Assembly: GCF_947494125.1 (NCBI RefSeq)
Contig: NZ_CANLTU010000005.1
Span: 124,001-188,000 of the forward strand
Length of the DNA stretch: 64,000 nucleotides
From: an uncultured Tenacibaculum sp.
Lineage (GTDB): Bacteria; Bacteroidota; Bacteroidia; Flavobacteriales; Flavobacteriaceae
Direction of reading: 5' to 3'
The notes beneath the pieces were generated by a model. The model was given only the letters and a program-made list of their open reading frames with translations, was not told the origin of the DNA and searched no databases. Shown here one piece after another: positions 44,895 to 54,079 of this stretch. The stretch's first letter is position 1. The number at the start of each line of letters is the position of its first letter. The position numbers and the translations under genes were made by a program.

Positions 44895-45683
44895 TTAGCT
44901 AAAAATATCGTTTAATAATTTTGCTAAACGTAATCCTCCTTTTTGTAACTGTTCTCTAACTACAGGGAAATAATCATACGAATAACGGTATCGTAATTTA
45001 TCTCCAGATTTTGCCGATCCATAAACTCTTTTAGTAAGTTTATGTGTGTCTTTCATCCAATCGATTACATCTCCATTTTGAACAGCCTTAATTTGTTCTT
45101 TAGACAAGTGTTTAGCATTATCAGCCAATTCTAAATAGCTCATATCCCACTTATTAATCAAGTTCTCGTCCCAAACCCTATGTAAGTTAGAACCTCTTCC
45201 GTGCCATTGCACCTGTATAGTATTTCCTCCTTTATCTTCTTTCTGTCCAATATGTAAAGGCTGGTGTAAATCGCCCATTAAGTGCACTAACATTTTTAAA
45301 TAAAAACGCTTGTCTTCAACAGAACTATTCTCATCTTTTAAAACCTTTACACACTCTTTAATACCTGTAATTAAATCTCCTTTAGGGTTTTTCTCTACAT
45401 CCTTATAATGAGCATCTAATGGCATATTTACATAATGCCAAGTATAAAATTTTCCGTATTTTTTTCTATCCGACTTTATTTCATCTGCATAGGTAGATAC
45501 AAAAGCTAAACTTTCACCTTGCAATAACTTATCTATTTTTCGTTTCGCTCTTTTTGTTAAATGATTTTCAGCAATTTTTCCTGTAGCCCTATGGCCGGTT
45601 GGCCCCCAAACATCTTCATTATTTGCTATAGCTGAAACACTTATTAAAAATGCACTAAACAGTAGTAATACCTTGACTTTCAT
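44895..45683 (-). CDS. S1/P1 family nuclease
   Basis: Secreted zinc nuclease of 262 residues that cuts single-stranded RNA and DNA, here likely for phosphate or nucleoside scavenging. Signal peptide ends near residue 20 (SAIA). Trinuclear zinc ligands are visible: DVWGPTGHRATG (Trp and His), FYTWHYVN, LMGDLHQPLHIG (Asp, His), HRVWDENLI (His, Asp) as in P1. Single gene. Confidence 0.92.
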   Translation of the reverse strand: MKVKVLLLFSAFLISVSAIANNEDVWGPTGHRATGKIAENHLTKRAKRKIDKLLQGESLAFVSTYADEIKSDRKKYGKFYTWHYVNMPLDAHYKDVEKNPKGDLITGIKECVKVLKDENSSVEDKRFYLKMLVHLMGDLHQPLHIGQKEDKGGNTIQVQWHGRGSNLHRVWDENLINKWDMSYLELADNAKHLSKEQIKAVQNGDVIDWMKDTHKLTKRVYGSAKSGDKLRYRYSYDYFPVVREQLQKGGLRLAKLLNDIFS

Positions 45684-45736
45684 AAATAAATTCCTATTAA
45701 ATTTCCGCTAAAATATAAAAATATTTGCTCAAAAAT

Positions 45737-45768
45737 TTGGATTTAACATAAAATTACCTATATCTTTG
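45737..45768 (+). promoter_or_regulatory. Promoter of the SPFH operon
   Basis: TTG 45737-45739, 21-bp spacer, TATCTTTG 45761-45768. Transcription near 45775; a short direct repeat ATATCATTTT (twice, 45771 on) lies in the leader. Confidence 0.7.
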
Positions 45769-45805
45769 TGATATCATTTTAATATCATTTTTAAATCAAA
45801 ACATA

Positions 45806-46666
45806 ATGAAAGAAGAAAAAATTATAAAACCTGCCAACGGATACTTAATGTTTTTTATCGTACTAGCTCTTTTTATAGGAGGTATTATTTTAACTATAAA
45901 AAACGAAAATCCTGTATATATTCTAATGACTATCACAGGATTTATACTAGCCTTAGGATTCATTTTAGTTAACCCAAACTCTTCTAAAGTGCTTTTATTC
46001 TTTGGTAAGTATGTTGGAACCGTAAAACAGAATGGATTGTTTTGGGCAAACCCTTTATATAAAAAGAAAACTATTTCATTAAGAGCTAGTAATTTTGATA
46101 GCGAACGTTTAAAAGTGAATGATAAATTAGGTAATCCAGTAATGATATCTACAATTTTGGTTTGGAGAGTTACCGAAACTTATAAAGCAGCTTTCGATGT
46201 AGACAACTATGAGAATTTTGTTCGTGTTCAAACCGACGCTGCAGTACGTAAACTAGCTAGTATGTATCCTTATGATAATTTTGCTGATGAAGGTCATGAA
46301 GAAGATATTACATTACGTTCTAGTGTAAATGAAGTTAGCGAAGCTTTAGAAAAAGAATTAGAAGAGCGTTTGTCTATTGCAGGAATTGAAGTTTTAGAAG
46401 CTCGAATTGGTTATTTAGCTTATGCTCAAGAAATTGCTAGTGCCATGTTAAAAAGACAACAAGCTACAGCTATTATTGCTGCTCGTCATAAAATAGTACA
46501 AGGTGCTGTTGATATGGTTGAAATGGCTTTAGAAGCATTAAATGAAAAAAACATTGTTGAATTAGACGAAGAACGAAAAGCTGCCATGGTAAGTAATTTA
46601 TTAGTTATTTTATGTGGAGATAAAGAAGCTTCACCAGTATTAAACACAGGAACTTTAAACCATTAA
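45806..46666 (+). CDS. SPFH/Band 7 domain membrane protein
   Basis: 286 residues: two N-terminal hydrophobic segments (16-34 and 38-54), then an SPFH domain starting VNPNSSKVLLFFGKYVGTVKQNGLFW and a helical oligomerisation part with EIASAMLKRQQATAIIAARHKIVQGAVDMVE. SPFH proteins form large ring or cage assemblies on the membrane and organise proteases and other partners. No proteolytic or NfeD partner is nearby. First gene of a six-gene operon, 3 bases before the next. Confidence 0.93.
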   Translation: MKEEKIIKPANGYLMFFIVLALFIGGIILTIKNENPVYILMTITGFILALGFILVNPNSSKVLLFFGKYVGTVKQNGLFWANPLYKKKTISLRASNFDSERLKVNDKLGNPVMISTILVWRVTETYKAAFDVDNYENFVRVQTDAAVRKLASMYPYDNFADEGHEEDITLRSSVNEVSEALEKELEERLSIAGIEVLEARIGYLAYAQEIASAMLKRQQATAIIAARHKIVQGAVDMVEMALEALNEKNIVELDEERKAAMVSNLLVILCGDKEASPVLNTGTLNH

Positions 46667-46669
46667 AAT

Positions 46670-46828
46670 ATGAAAGAATACAAAGTTACAATACCCAAAT
46701 TAGGTTTTAAGAATAGAGTTAAGAAATATGAAGACTTACTTAATCAACACGCCAGAGAAGGTTGGATAGTTAAACATATTGGGCAAAACTCTCCTATGAT
46801 AATTTTTGAAAGAGACAAGAATAGATAA
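46670..46828 (+). CDS. DUF4177-like small protein, copy 1
   Basis: 52 residues, MKEYKVTIPK... with the DUF4177 core LNQHAREGWIVKHIG and end FERDKNR. Cytoplasmic, short alpha/beta unit. Sits between the SPFH gene (3 bases) and a second related gene (1 base). The two share start MKEYK, the (Q/N)HA(R/K)xGW motif and end KDKNR/RDKNR, so they are tandem duplicates. Function unknown. Confidence 0.85.
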   Translation: MKEYKVTIPKLGFKNRVKKYEDLLNQHAREGWIVKHIGQNSPMIIFERDKNR

Positions 46829-46829
46829 A

Positions 46830-46997
46830 ATGAAAGAATACAAAATTATACCTAGAAAGTTTAGCTGGAGTAATGGAAGAGAAAAATTTCAAGACGAAAT
46901 AAATAATCACGCCAAGCAAGGATGGAGAGTTGTAAATGTTTATGCTGTAAGTGACACCAATGTGGAAGCTCTTTTAGAAAAGGATAAAAACAGATAA
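46830..46997 (+). CDS. DUF4177-like small protein, copy 2
   Basis: 55 residues, start ATG 46830 (an upstream in-frame TTG at 46806 lies inside copy 1 and is unlikely). Core INNHAKQGWRVVNVYAV, end LLEKDKNR. Preceded by stop plus one base (TAAAATG), the same junction as used at its own end, so translation is probably coupled. Confidence 0.85.
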   Translation: MKEYKIIPRKFSWSNGREKFQDEINNHAKQGWRVVNVYAVSDTNVEALLEKDKNR

Positions 46998-46998
46998 A

Positions 46999-47496
46999 AT
47001 GAAAGTTTTTAAAGAAGAACAACGTTTTACGCAAATTTGGTTAATTATTTTATTAACTATTAGTCTTTGCACTACTATAGCTATAATGCTCAATGAGTAT
47101 TTAAAACAAGGTTCTTCTTTTAACACAAAAGAATTTCTAATAACGTTCTTCAGCATTGTGTTCTCTGTTTCTTTTATCTTCTTTTTAAAACTAAGAACAA
47201 GAATAGATGAAATAGGAATTCATTATCAGTTTTTCCCTTTTCACTTTAAAACTAGAGTAAAAAAATGGGAAGATATAAAATCTGTTTGTGTAAGAAAATA
47301 TGAACCTATTAGCGAATATGGAGGATGGGGAGTTCATAAATCTCTTTTTAATAAAGAAAAAGGGATTGCTATTAATGTAGCGGGAAATATAGGAATTCAA
47401 TTAGTGCTAAAGAATAATAAAAAGCTTCTTATAGGTACGCAGAAAGAAAGTGATGTAAAACGAATTTTAGAAACTTATAAAAATAAATTATTATGA
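46999..47496 (+). CDS. Two-helix membrane protein with PH-like domain
   Basis: 165 residues: helices about 12-32 and 46-64, then a soluble domain with IDEIGIHYQFFPFHFKT, KWEDIKSV, EYGGWGVHK and IQLVLKNNKKLLIGTQK, which reads as a bacterial PH-type fold (DUF6141-like). Starts one base after copy 2 and overlaps the next gene by 4 bases (ATGA). Function unknown; the membrane attachment and operon suggest it works with the SPFH protein. Confidence 0.8.
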   Translation: MKVFKEEQRFTQIWLIILLTISLCTTIAIMLNEYLKQGSSFNTKEFLITFFSIVFSVSFIFFLKLRTRIDEIGIHYQFFPFHFKTRVKKWEDIKSVCVRKYEPISEYGGWGVHKSLFNKEKGIAINVAGNIGIQLVLKNNKKLLIGTQKESDVKRILETYKNKLL

Positions 47497-47813
47497 TACG
47501 AATTATAACACTTCTATTTCTTTATACTTTCAATATCATAATAGCTTATGTTCATTTTAAATCTAAAAAGACTATAGCTTCTAATTCACAAATATTAGTT
47601 ACTGATCAACCTAAAAACAACAAAAAGGAAATATCAACTTTTAATAATTCGTTTGAACTAAATTCTAAAAAATTAAATGTTAGTTCAGTAAATCAAAATC
47701 GTGTTTTAAAAATAGTAAATTCGCAAACTAAAAATCAACAAACTTACTTTACACTAAATTTAAATCCAACCAAAGAGTTAATAAAACCCCTTGTTACTTT
47801 TGTAAAAAAATAG
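47493..47813 (+). CDS. Hypothetical small protein
   Basis: 106 residues with an N-terminal hydrophobic stretch (IITLLFLYTFNIIIAYVHF), followed by a Ser/Asn/Lys-rich part without recognisable motif. It may be a short-anchored periplasmic protein. Overlaps the previous gene by 4 bases and precedes the Arc-like gene by 2. Not recognised. Confidence 0.6.
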   Translation: MIRIITLLFLYTFNIIIAYVHFKSKKTIASNSQILVTDQPKNNKKEISTFNNSFELNSKKLNVSSVNQNRVLKIVNSQTKNQQTYFTLNLNPTKELIKPLVTFVKK

Positions 47814-47815
47814 AC

Positions 47816-47980
47816 ATGGCAAAAAAGAAAGCATTTGCACTTCGTATAAACGAAGACATGATAAAAGCCATTGAAAAATGGGCATCAGACGAATTTCGTT
47901 CTACTAACGGACAGATCGAATGGATGCTTATGCAAGCACTTAAAGAAGCCAAAAGAGAACCTAAAAAGAAAGAAGAGTAA
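47816..47980 (+). CDS. Arc-like ribbon-helix-helix DNA-binding protein
   Basis: 54 residues. The core FALRINEDMIKAIEKWASDEFRSTNGQIEWMLMQALKEA fits the ribbon-helix-helix pattern: a beta strand (KAFALRI), helix, turn with STNGQ, helix, then a lysine-rich tail. Homodimeric DNA binding is expected. It is the last gene of the SPFH operon, and may regulate it. Very small, easily missed by gene finders. Confidence 0.85.
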   Translation: MAKKKAFALRINEDMIKAIEKWASDEFRSTNGQIEWMLMQALKEAKREPKKKEE

Positions 47981-48166
47981 CAACCTATCTTTTTGTTTAG
48001 TTAATACGTCTAAAAATGTGTTAATCAATAAAAATAAAGCTTCAATAAATTAAATAAAATTATTCTACTTCTACAAGATAAAAATAAAAACTCACCTTTA
48101 TAGTTAACATTTTTTTAAGAGTTTAATTAGTACTTTTAAGTTTTAATCAACAAACTAAACTCTGTA

Positions 48167-51100
48167 ATGAAAAAAGCAATTCTATTTTTAGCTTTATTAC
48201 TATCATACAGTCTATTTTCGCAAGAATTCTCAATGGACTTGGTAAAAAACATGAAACCAAGAAATATTGGACCTGGAGGTATGAGCGGCCGTGTAACTTC
48301 TATAGATGTAGTCCATAAAAATCCAGACGTCATGTATGTAGGTACTGCTTCAGGTGGTATTTGGAAATCAACTTCTGGAGGAATTAAATGGCAACCAATT
48401 TTCGAAAAAGAGCTAACTGCTTCAATTGGAGCAATAGCAATTCAACAATCAAACCCAAGTGTTATTTGGGCAGGTACTGGTGAAGGAAATCCTCGTAATA
48501 GCTTAAATGGTGGTTTTGGTATTTATAAATCTTTAGACGCTGGAAAAACATGGAAAGCTATGGGCTTAGAAAAAACACGTCATATACATCGTGTTATTAT
48601 AGATCCTAGTAATCCAAACATAGTGTATGTAGCTGCGATAGGTTCTCCATGGGGTGAACATAAAGAACGTGGAGTTTACAAAACCATAGATGGTGGTAAA
48701 ACATGGAAGCAAATTTTATACAACAATATAAAAACTGGTGCAGCCGATTTAATTATGGATCCATCAAATCCAAACAAATTAATTGCTGCTATGTGGGAAC
48801 ACAAACGAGATCCTTGGTTTTTTAAATCTGGTGGTAAAGGAAGTGGATTGTACATAACACATGACGGTGGTGATAACTGGAAAAAAATCACAGAGAAAGA
48901 AGGCTTTCCTAAAGGAGATTTAGGAAGAATTGGAATTGCTATTTCTAGAAGTAATCCAAACACTATTTATGCTTTGGTAGAAGCTAAGAAAAATGCGTTG
49001 TACAAAAGTGAAGATGGTGGTTTTAAATGGAAAAAAGTAAACGATAAAAAAGGAATTGGTAATCGTCCATTTTACTATTCAGAAATTTATGTTGATCCTA
49101 TAAATGAAAATCAATTATATACTGTTTTTACATATATAAACAAATCTATAGATGGAGGTAAGAACTTTAAACAATTAATGCCTGCTTATGGTGTTTCAAA
49201 TGGAGTTCACCCAGATCATCATGCTTGGTGGATACATCCAGAAGATGGTTCATTTATGATTGATGGAAATGACGGTGGTTTAAACATTACCAAAGACGGT
49301 GGTAAAACATGGCGCTTTATTGGAAACCTACCTGTTGCACAATTTTATCACATAAATGTAGACAATGAATTCCCTTATAATGTTTATGGAGGAATGCAAG
49401 ATAACGGTTCTTGGAGAGGCCCTGCTTATGTATGGAAAGCACAAGGAATAAGAAATTCTTATTGGCAAGAAATTAGCTTTGGTGATGGCTTTGATGTTAT
49501 ACCTGATAAAGATGATTCTCGCTATGGTTGGTCTATGAGTCAGCAAGGTTATGTATCTCGTTACGATTATAAAACAGGGAATAACTATACAGTACGTCCA
49601 ACACATTCAGATCCAAAAGTAAAACTACGTTTTAACTGGAATGCAGCAATAAACATTGATCCTTTTAATAATTCAACATTATATTTTGGTAGTCAATTTG
49701 TCCATAAATCAACAGATAAAGGTTTATCATGGGAAGTAATTTCACCAGATTTAACCACCAATGATAAAAGCAAACAAAAACAAAGTGAAAGTGGCGGTTT
49801 AACGCTTGATGCCACTGGAGCTGAAAATCATTGTACTATTTTAGTTATAGAACCTTCATCTTTAGAAAAAGACATGTTATGGATTGGTACTGACGATGGT
49901 AATGTTCAAATAACACAAAATGATGGTAAAACTTGGACTAATATTACAAAAAACATTAAAGGATTACCAAATGGCAGTTGGATTACTCAAATAAAAGCTT
50001 CAAATAAAAACAACGGAGAAGCTTTATTGGTAGCTAATGATTATAGACGTTTTAATTATACTCCATATGTATATAGAACAAGAAACTATGGAAAAACATG
50101 GGAACGCATTGTAAACAAAGATGATGTGGTAAGTTATGCTCTTTCTATTGTAGAAGATCCAATAACTCCTAATCTTTTATTTTTAGGAACCGATGATGGT
50201 TTATACATTTCTTTAAATGCTGGAAAAAAATGGACTAAATGGACAAATGGATTCCCTTCTGTTTCTGTAAAAGATTTAGTAATTCATCCTAGAGAACACG
50301 ATTTAGTAATTGGTACTTTTGGTAGAGCTGCATGGGTATTAGATGACATAAGACCTTTAAGAACAATTGCTATGAATCCTGAGGTATTACAAAAAAACAT
50401 TGTTTTATTCGAACCTCCAATTGCATATCAAGCAAGCTACCAACAACCTACAGGTAGTAGGTTTGGAGCTGATGCTCTTTATAACGGAGAAAATAGATCT
50501 CGTGGAGCCTTAATATCATACTATATAAATAAGCCTAAACAGGATAAGAAGGTAAAAACTTTGAAAGACGAAAAACCTACTATTAAATGGGACTCAATTA
50601 AATTTGAAATATTTGATGGTACTCGTCTTATTAGAACCATAAAAAGAAAAACCCCAAAAGAAAACGGTTTACAAAAAGGTACTTGGTATATGAGCGAAAA
50701 AGGTGTACCAAGACCTTCTAGACGTATTCGTAAATCTAAAAAAGAGCCTAGCGGTGTTCGTGTAAAACCAGGAACTTATAAAATAAAAACAACTTTTGGT
50801 AACCAAATATCTGAACAAAATATTACTGTAAAAAGTGATCCAAGATATAAAGTGTCAAAAGAAAATATTGAAGAAAAATATAATTTAAGTAAAAAGTTAG
50901 AAAGATATCAAAAATCTATTTCAGAGGCAGTAAAGCAATTAGTAGAAAGTAAGAATACAGCAAAAAACTTTAAAAGTAAATTAACTAAAAAAGACAAAAA
51001 ACTGTATAAAAAAGAGATTAAAGCTTCTACTGATATTATAAAAAAGATAGATACTCTTTTAACAACATTTTTAGGTAAAGTAGATAAACGTCAAGGAATT

Positions 51101-51340
51101 GTAAGAAGCCCCGAAGTAAATGTAAATCAACGAATTGGTACAGCTCAATGGTACGTTGGTAGCAAACCAAAAATTACGGACACTGAAAAAACACTTATTA
51201 ATCAAGCAAAAGAAGCTATAGAGAAAGCTTTAGACAGTACAAATAAATTCTTTAATAACGATTGGAAAACATACCGCAGTAGCACAGAAAAAATTGTGAT
51301 CTCCCCTTTTAAAGAAACCAAAAACTTTTCAGTAAAATAA
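48167..51340 (+). CDS. BNR/sortilin-like propeller protein (secreted)
   Basis: 1057 residues with a signal peptide (1-19, ending LFSQ). A large beta-propeller with Asp-box/BNR-type repeats: GGIWKSTSGGIKWQ, YKSLDAGKTWK, GGVYKTIDGGKTWK-like blades, YITHDGGDNWK, NDGKTWTN, and more (consensus S/T-x-D-x-G-x-T-W). The C-terminal 250 residues are lysine-rich and helical. The fold is of the VPS10/sialidase-like family common in Bacteroidetes; such proteins bind or act on large substrates, but no catalytic residues are evident. Secreted or cell surface, no type IX tail seen. Confidence 0.85.
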   Translation: MKKAILFLALLLSYSLFSQEFSMDLVKNMKPRNIGPGGMSGRVTSIDVVHKNPDVMYVGTASGGIWKSTSGGIKWQPIFEKELTASIGAIAIQQSNPSVIWAGTGEGNPRNSLNGGFGIYKSLDAGKTWKAMGLEKTRHIHRVIIDPSNPNIVYVAAIGSPWGEHKERGVYKTIDGGKTWKQILYNNIKTGAADLIMDPSNPNKLIAAMWEHKRDPWFFKSGGKGSGLYITHDGGDNWKKITEKEGFPKGDLGRIGIAISRSNPNTIYALVEAKKNALYKSEDGGFKWKKVNDKKGIGNRPFYYSEIYVDPINENQLYTVFTYINKSIDGGKNFKQLMPAYGVSNGVHPDHHAWWIHPEDGSFMIDGNDGGLNITKDGGKTWRFIGNLPVAQFYHINVDNEFPYNVYGGMQDNGSWRGPAYVWKAQGIRNSYWQEISFGDGFDVIPDKDDSRYGWSMSQQGYVSRYDYKTGNNYTVRPTHSDPKVKLRFNWNAAINIDPFNNSTLYFGSQFVHKSTDKGLSWEVISPDLTTNDKSKQKQSESGGLTLDATGAENHCTILVIEPSSLEKDMLWIGTDDGNVQITQNDGKTWTNITKNIKGLPNGSWITQIKASNKNNGEALLVANDYRRFNYTPYVYRTRNYGKTWERIVNKDDVVSYALSIVEDPITPNLLFLGTDDGLYISLNAGKKWTKWTNGFPSVSVKDLVIHPREHDLVIGTFGRAAWVLDDIRPLRTIAMNPEVLQKNIVLFEPPIAYQASYQQPTGSRFGADALYNGENRSRGALISYYINKPKQDKKVKTLKDEKPTIKWDSIKFEIFDGTRLIRTIKRKTPKENGLQKGTWYMSEKGVPRPSRRIRKSKKEPSGVRVKPGTYKIKTTFGNQISEQNITVKSDPRYKVSKENIEEKYNLSKKLERYQKSISEAVKQLVESKNTAKNFKSKLTKKDKKLYKKEIKASTDIIKKIDTLLTTFLGKVDKRQGIVRSPEVNVNQRIGTAQWYVGSKPKITDTEKTLINQAKEAIEKALDSTNKFFNNDWKTYRSSTEKIVISPFKETKNFSVK

Positions 51341-51380
51341 TCGTTATATTTATAGCTACCAACAAGTTAAACCTAATACA

Positions 51381-53300
51381 ATGAAAAAACTAACACTTCT
51401 TTTTGTTATCGCATTATCTACAATAGCATGTAAAACAAAAGAAAAAGAAGCAGATAGCATTTCTAAAACACTCAAAAAATATTCCATTGAACAAATGATG
51501 GATAATGAAAGTGTTTTTGGTGGAAGCTTTTCTCCTGACAAATCAAAATTATTAGTTACTAGTAATCGATCTGGTATATATAACATGTATACCGTTTCAA
51601 CTTCAAACGGAGCATTTACACCAATTACTGCTTCAGATAGTTCTTCTGTTTTTGGAACTTCGTATTTTCCAAAAGACAATAGAATGTTGTTCAGAATGGA
51701 CAATAATGGAGATGAAATTTACCATATCTATATGCGTAATTTAGATGGAAGCACTAAAGAATTAACTCCAGAAAAAGGAGCTAGGGCAAGTTTTTATGGA
51801 TGGTCTAAAGATGAAAAAACTTTCTTTTTTGCATCTAATAAAAGAGATAAACGTTTTATGGATGTTTATGAAATGGACATCGAGAATTTTACTTCAAAAA
51901 TGTTATATGAAAATAAAGAAGGATATAATGTTGCAGCTATATCAAATAACAGGAACTTCTTTGCCTTAAGTAAAACAGTAAACACGAACGATAGTGATTT
52001 ATTTTTATTTGATAGAACTAAAAATGAAACTACAAAAATTAATAAAACACTAAGCGGAAATTCTGCTGCTGATTTTTCTACCAATGATACTGATTTCTAT
52101 TATACAACTGATGCAGATGGAGAGTTTGCTAGTTTAATGAAATATAATATTGCTAGTGGGAAAATAGAGAAAGTACTAAAGAAAGATTGGGATGTTTCTG
52201 GAAGTTATTTTACTAATAACGGTAAATATAGAGTTACTTATGTAAATGAAGATGCTAAAAACGTTATTGAAGTTTTAGACGTTGCCACTGGAGAAAATAT
52301 TGAATTGCCTAATGTAGATGGTAAAAGTATTACTAGTGTTGGATTTTCTAGAGACGAATCTATGATGCGTTTTTATGCTGGCGGTTCTCATACTCCTTCA
52401 AATTTATATGTTTATGATTTAAAAACTAAAAAACAAACACAACTAACCGATGTATTAAATAAAGAAATTGATGCTTCCGATTTGGTAAATGCAAAGGTAA
52501 TTAGATACCCTTCTTTTGATGGAGTTACGATTCCTGCAATATATTACCTACCTCATCAAGCTAATAAAGACCATAAAGTTCCTGCTTTAGTTTGGGTACA
52601 TGGTGGGCCAGGTGGGCAATCGCGACAAAACTTTAGTTCTAGAATACAATTCTTAGTAAATCATGGCTATGCTGTACTAGCTGTAAATAATAGAGGAAGT
52701 AGTGGCTATGGAAAAACTTTTTTTACAATGGATGATTTAAACCATGGAGAAAAAGATTTACAAGACTGTGTAGAAGGTAAAAATTGGCTAGCAAAACAAC
52801 CTCAAATTGACGCTGATAAAATAGGAATCATTGGAGGTTCTTATGGCGGATACATGACAATGGCTGCACTAACTTATACACCTGAAGAATTTGCTGTTGG
52901 TGTAAATATTTATGGGGTAACAAATTGGATGCGTACTTTAAAAAGTATTCCTTCTTGGTGGGAATCGTTTAGAGAAGCTTTATATAAAGAATTAGGAAAC
53001 CCTCATACGGCAGATTCTATTCGTTTAAAAAGAATTTCACCATTATTCCATACCGATAAAGTTACTAAGCCCTTAATGGTATTACAAGGTGCAAAAGACC
53101 CAAGGGTTTTACAAATAGAATCAGATGAAATTGTGGCTGGTGTCCGTAAAAATGGAGTACCAGTAGAATATGTATTATTTAACGATGAAGGACATGGTTT
53201 TGTTAAGAAAGAAAACCAGATAGAATCAAATAGTAGAATATTAAAATTTTTAGATAAACATTTAAAAAAAGAGGAGCCTTTAGAAAATAAAGAACTGTAA
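51381..53300 (+). CDS. S9 family (prolyl oligopeptidase) lipoprotein
   Basis: 639 residues, lipoprotein signal (lipobox TIAC). N-terminal beta-propeller (about 40-370) and C-terminal alpha/beta hydrolase with nucleophile Ser487 in GGSYGGYMTM, Asp in LQGAKDPRV and His in DEGHGF: the S9 triad. HGGPGGQ is the oxyanion loop. It resembles dipeptidyl/acylaminoacyl peptidases and probably trims peptides outside the cytoplasm. Short gap of 40 bases from the BNR gene. Ends at a terminator. Confidence 0.93.
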   Translation: MKKLTLLFVIALSTIACKTKEKEADSISKTLKKYSIEQMMDNESVFGGSFSPDKSKLLVTSNRSGIYNMYTVSTSNGAFTPITASDSSSVFGTSYFPKDNRMLFRMDNNGDEIYHIYMRNLDGSTKELTPEKGARASFYGWSKDEKTFFFASNKRDKRFMDVYEMDIENFTSKMLYENKEGYNVAAISNNRNFFALSKTVNTNDSDLFLFDRTKNETTKINKTLSGNSAADFSTNDTDFYYTTDADGEFASLMKYNIASGKIEKVLKKDWDVSGSYFTNNGKYRVTYVNEDAKNVIEVLDVATGENIELPNVDGKSITSVGFSRDESMMRFYAGGSHTPSNLYVYDLKTKKQTQLTDVLNKEIDASDLVNAKVIRYPSFDGVTIPAIYYLPHQANKDHKVPALVWVHGGPGGQSRQNFSSRIQFLVNHGYAVLAVNNRGSSGYGKTFFTMDDLNHGEKDLQDCVEGKNWLAKQPQIDADKIGIIGGSYGGYMTMAALTYTPEEFAVGVNIYGVTNWMRTLKSIPSWWESFREALYKELGNPHTADSIRLKRISPLFHTDKVTKPLMVLQGAKDPRVLQIESDEIVAGVRKNGVPVEYVLFNDEGHGFVKKENQIESNSRILKFLDKHLKKEEPLENKEL

Positions 53301-53327
53301 TTTTTAATATACTTAGTTATTAAAAAG

Positions 53328-53357
53328 CCTTTGTAATTTATACAAAGGTTTTTTTTA
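53328..53357 (+). terminator. Terminator after S9 peptidase
   Basis: CCTTTGTA, ATTTA loop, TACAAAGG and a T run of nine. Confidence 0.85.
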
Positions 53358-53383
53358 TTTTCGCTTTATCAAATTAATTTTTC

Positions 53384-54046
53384 ATGAAAAAAATAGCTTT
53401 TTTATTTATCATTTTATTTACGCTAAAAAATGTAGCCCAATCTAACCCTGAAAAAGAACTAGGTGTTTGGTATATGTATAATGGCTCACATCAAGTATCA
53501 GAAAAATTTAGCTTAAAAACTATGGCACATTTTCGTTTTTTTGAAGTTGGGGATGATATGCAGCAGTTTATTGGAAGACTTGGAGGTAATTATAAAATCA
53601 ACAAAAACCTAAGTGCTACTATTGGATATGCATATTTAAGTACAGATCGAACTTTTGGAATTTCAAAGGGTGACTTTAGCGATCATCGTATTTATGAAGA
53701 CTTCAATGTAAAACATAAAATATCAGAATTAGGTATTGCACATCGATTAAGAGCAGAACAACGTTTTTTTGAATCACAGACAGGTCATTTTATTAGATAT
53801 CAATTAGGATTTAGCTACCCTTTATCAACAAAATGGTCTACTTATATATATGATGAAATCTTTTTTGACTTTGATGGAGAAGCTTATAACCAAAACTGGT
53901 TAGGTGTTGGTGTTAAATATAAACTTTCAAAAACTGCAAAACTTCAATTGGGGTATATGAACATTTCTGATGCTAGTAGTAGAAGTTTTGATAGAATTCA
54001 ATTAGGGATTGCCATAAGTACAGATCACAGAAAAAAGACTAAGTAA
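53384..54046 (+). CDS. DUF2490 outer-membrane beta-barrel protein
   Basis: 220 residues with signal peptide (1-18, ending VAQS). DUF2490 family, seen as alternating beta strands with aromatic ends: LGVWYMYNGSHQVSEKFSLKTM, HRLRAEQRFFE, GVGVKYKLSKTAKLQLGY. Forms an outer-membrane barrel of unknown role. Followed 33 bases on by a DUF819 transporter. Confidence 0.88.
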   Translation: MKKIAFLFIILFTLKNVAQSNPEKELGVWYMYNGSHQVSEKFSLKTMAHFRFFEVGDDMQQFIGRLGGNYKINKNLSATIGYAYLSTDRTFGISKGDFSDHRIYEDFNVKHKISELGIAHRLRAEQRFFESQTGHFIRYQLGFSYPLSTKWSTYIYDEIFFDFDGEAYNQNWLGVGVKYKLSKTAKLQLGYMNISDASSRSFDRIQLGIAISTDHRKKTK

Positions 54047-54079
54047 TTTTCATACTTTAGCAAAAAACTAATTTAAAAA

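Noticed and set aside
47871..48053. Open frame of 60 codons after the SPFH operon
   Set aside because: It is mostly the shifted reading of the Arc-like gene, without a recognisable pattern.
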